Shown here: positions 62,622 to 64,000 of the stretch, piece by piece
Layout of the letters: each line of letters starts with the position of its first letter
How positions within the stretch are numbered: the first letter of the stretch is position 1
Assembly (NCBI RefSeq): GCF_009017255.1
Contig: NZ_WBZB01000004.1
Location: 62,001 to 126,000 of the forward strand
Direction of reading: 5' to 3'
DNA length: 64,000 nucleotides
From: Alkaliphilus serpentinus
Lineage (GTDB): Bacteria > Bacillota > Clostridia > Peptostreptococcales > Natronincolaceae
The notes under the pieces: generated by a model
What the model was told of the DNA's origin: nothing
Databases searched by the model: none
The model's input: the letters and a program-made list of their open reading frames with translations, nothing else
Made by a program: the position numbers and the translations under genes

Positions 62622-63710
62622 TTAAAGCCTTATAATCTCTTTTAGTATCGCTTCTGCTGCATCATCCTTTGCTGATTTCCTACTAGCCATCTTCATACTT
62701 TCCAATAGTTTAGAATCCCCTAAGATTTTTTTTATATTTTCATCTAGTATTTCAGCAGATAATTGATTCTCCTTAAGCATTATAGCAGCACCCTTCTCCT
62801 CCATGGCCTTTGCATTGTACTCCTGATGATTTTCAGCAGTATGGGCTTTAGGAATCAATATTGACGGCTTTCCGGCAGCAGTTAGCTCCGCTATGGTAAT
62901 GGCCCCTGCACTACATACTACAATGTCAGCTGCCTTTACTGCATAGGGCATATCATCAATATAGGGAATTATCATATGATTACGAAGAATTTCATCATCA
63001 AAAGCTTCAATAACCTTATGATAATGATTTTTACCTGTTGCCCATATTAGCTTATAATTCAAAGCTTTAGAAGTTGTTAGCAACTGGGCTATAGCATGAT
63101 TAAGCTTTGAAGAACCCCCGCTTCCTCCAACCACCAAGACAATGGGCTGGTTACTATCAATGTTATAGTGATTCTTAGCCTCTTGATCCTCAATCAAAAA
63201 GAAGGCATCCCTAATGGGATTACCAGTATATACAAGCTTTTGGGGATATCTAAAAAATCTACTTGCCTCCTGAAAGCTAAGAAGAATCACATCAACATGT
63301 CTTGAAAGGATTCTATTGGTTAGCCCTGGAAAAACATTTTGCTCATGTATGATTGTTTTTAGGCCCATCATGGCCGAGGCTACATATAGCACCGGACCAC
63401 AAACAAACCCTCCAGTACCGATGACAACATCAGGTTTAAAGTCTTTTAAAATTCTCCATGCCTGAAAAAACCCCTTCATCAGCTTAAATCCGCTCTTTAC
63501 ATTATGTAGGGATATGCTGCGCCTTAGATAGCTAACAGTAATATGCTTCATTTCATAGCCGGCATTAGGTACTACATCACTTTCTAAACCCTCTTTAGTA
63601 CCTATAAAAAGGATTTCAGCACTAGGCAACTGATGCTTTATTTTATTAGCTATGGCTATTGCTGGATAAATGTGTCCTCCAGTTCCTCCTCCGCTAATGA
63701 CAAATTTCAT
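62622..63710 (-). CDS. murG: UDP-GlcNAc:undecaprenyl-PP-MurNAc-pentapeptide transferase MurG
   Basis: Makes lipid II at the cytoplasmic membrane face. About 362 aa from ATG 63710 (MKFVISGGGTGGHIYPA), with AGGAG 9 nt upstream; an ATG three codons earlier overlaps the ftsW stop (ATGA) but abuts the ribosome site. GT-B fold motifs: GGGTGGHIYP (about 8), IHEQNVFPG (about 123), VVGGSGGSSKLNHA (about 187) and CSAGAITIAELTAAGKPSILIP (about 265). Next gene before the interrupted murA, dcw order. Confidence 0.96.
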   Translation of the reverse strand: MKFVISGGGTGGHIYPAIAIANKIKHQLPSAEILFIGTKEGLESDVVPNAGYEMKHITVSYLRRSISLHNVKSGFKLMKGFFQAWRILKDFKPDVVIGTGGFVCGPVLYVASAMMGLKTIIHEQNVFPGLTNRILSRHVDVILLSFQEASRFFRYPQKLVYTGNPIRDAFFLIEDQEAKNHYNIDSNQPIVLVVGGSGGSSKLNHAIAQLLTTSKALNYKLIWATGKNHYHKVIEAFDDEILRNHMIIPYIDDMPYAVKAADIVVCSAGAITIAELTAAGKPSILIPKAHTAENHQEYNAKAMEEKGAAIMLKENQLSAEILDENIKKILGDSKLLESMKMASRKSAKDDAAEAILKEIIRL

Positions 63711-63715
63711 TAAAC

Positions 63716-64000
63716 TCATCTCCTATCAGGATTAATATGCTTAGATATGTTTAGTAGTATTCCAGTTAAGGCCATAAAAACTACTAATGCATTTCCACCA
63801 GAGCTAATAAAGGGCAAGGGCATTCCAGTAACTGGCATTGAAGAGGTGGCCACTGCAATATTTATAATAACCTGTATGGTTATTAAGGCTATTATTCCCG
63901 TCGCCAATAAGCAGCTTTGTAAATCCGGTGCATTCATGGCTATTCTTACACCCCTCCATATAAGAATTAAAAACAATAATAAGACAACAGTTCCTCCAAT
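63716..64000 (-). CDS. ftsW: Cell-division/sporulation lipid II polymerase FtsW/SpoVE, 3' end only
   Basis: C-terminal 94 residues of a SEDS-family polymerase; the frame is open to the right window edge. IINIAVATSSMPVTGMPLPFISSGG is the diagnostic SEDS motif near the C-terminus, followed by the last TM helix and HINPDRR. Directly before murG, matching the dcw order. FtsW versus SpoVE cannot be decided from this fragment. Confidence 0.9.
   Translation of the reverse strand: MGGTVVLLLFLILIWRGVRIAMNAPDLQSCLLATGIIALITIQVIINIAVATSSMPVTGMPLPFISSGGNALVVFMALTGILLNISKHINPDRR

Overview
The window is low-GC DNA from an anaerobic, endospore-forming Clostridia-type Firmicute. It carries spoIVA, spoIIP, spoIIGA-sigE-sigG, a YIEGIA module and a yteA-like gene, and its gene order is typical of Clostridia. 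An Alkaliphilus/Natronincola-like lineage is my guess from the gene order and repeats; it is not shown by the sequence. Nearly all genes lie on the minus strand. Only rqcH (12311-14083) is a convincing plus-strand protein gene.

Layout, left to right (genes read right to left). 1-11 kb: a housekeeping run yicC-remA-gmk-rpoZ-coaBC-priA-def-fmt-DUF116-yugP-rsmB-rlmN (nucleotide, CoA, replication-restart, translation-initiation and rRNA-modification functions). 11-14 kb: dapF and the divergent rqcH, flanked by an inverted pair of short interspersed repeats. 14.4-16.5 kb: a group II intron with a frameshifted maturase, sitting directly behind a terminator hairpin downstream of pyrR. 16.7-26 kb: pyrR-rluD-lspA, a DksA-like gene, aroF, mtnN, and the ylm cell-division cluster (yggS-sepF-yggT-ylmH-divIVA). 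26-38 kb: tRNA-Pro(GGG), nhaC, spoIVA, gpsA-plsY-der-DUF512, two small DUF3189-type genes, the YIEGIA pair, spoIIP and a DUF1614 gene. 38-45 kb: phoP/phoR-type two-component system, pgeF, nrdR, ymxH, sigG, sigE, spoIIGA. 45.7-52.3 kb: yibE/F, a TIGR01906 membrane protein, copZ, ftsZ, sbp, two DUF881 proteins and ftsQ. 52.4-64 kb: the upper division/cell-wall (dcw) cluster ftsW-murG-murA, split in the middle.

The most striking object is an 8,798-bp element inserted in murA. MurA is cut inside the codon of its catalytic cysteine (Cys116 here). The two halves rejoin in frame to exactly 417 codons when the element is removed between 11-bp sites that match at 10 positions (53346-53356 and 62144-62154). 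The element carries a large serine recombinase next to one end, a translationally coupled 49-aa protein, psuG, a heterodimeric ABC exporter behind a leader-peptide/double-terminator attenuator, and a membrane metallophosphoesterase. I see no phage or conjugation genes. It resembles the skin-type intervening elements of spore-formers but lies in a peptidoglycan-synthesis gene.

Other signals: a textbook sigma-54 promoter with an upstream dyad driving an 11-codon ORF between ftsZ and copZ; a CsoR-like operator at copZ; a 225-bp insertion that duplicated 18 bp of the yibE terminator; an imperfect palindromic element between two copies of the pyrR terminator hairpin; a cluster of six hairpins upstream of the recombinase operon; several composite heptanucleotide repeats; and a spoIIG promoter with the long spacer and 0A-like box known from Bacillus.
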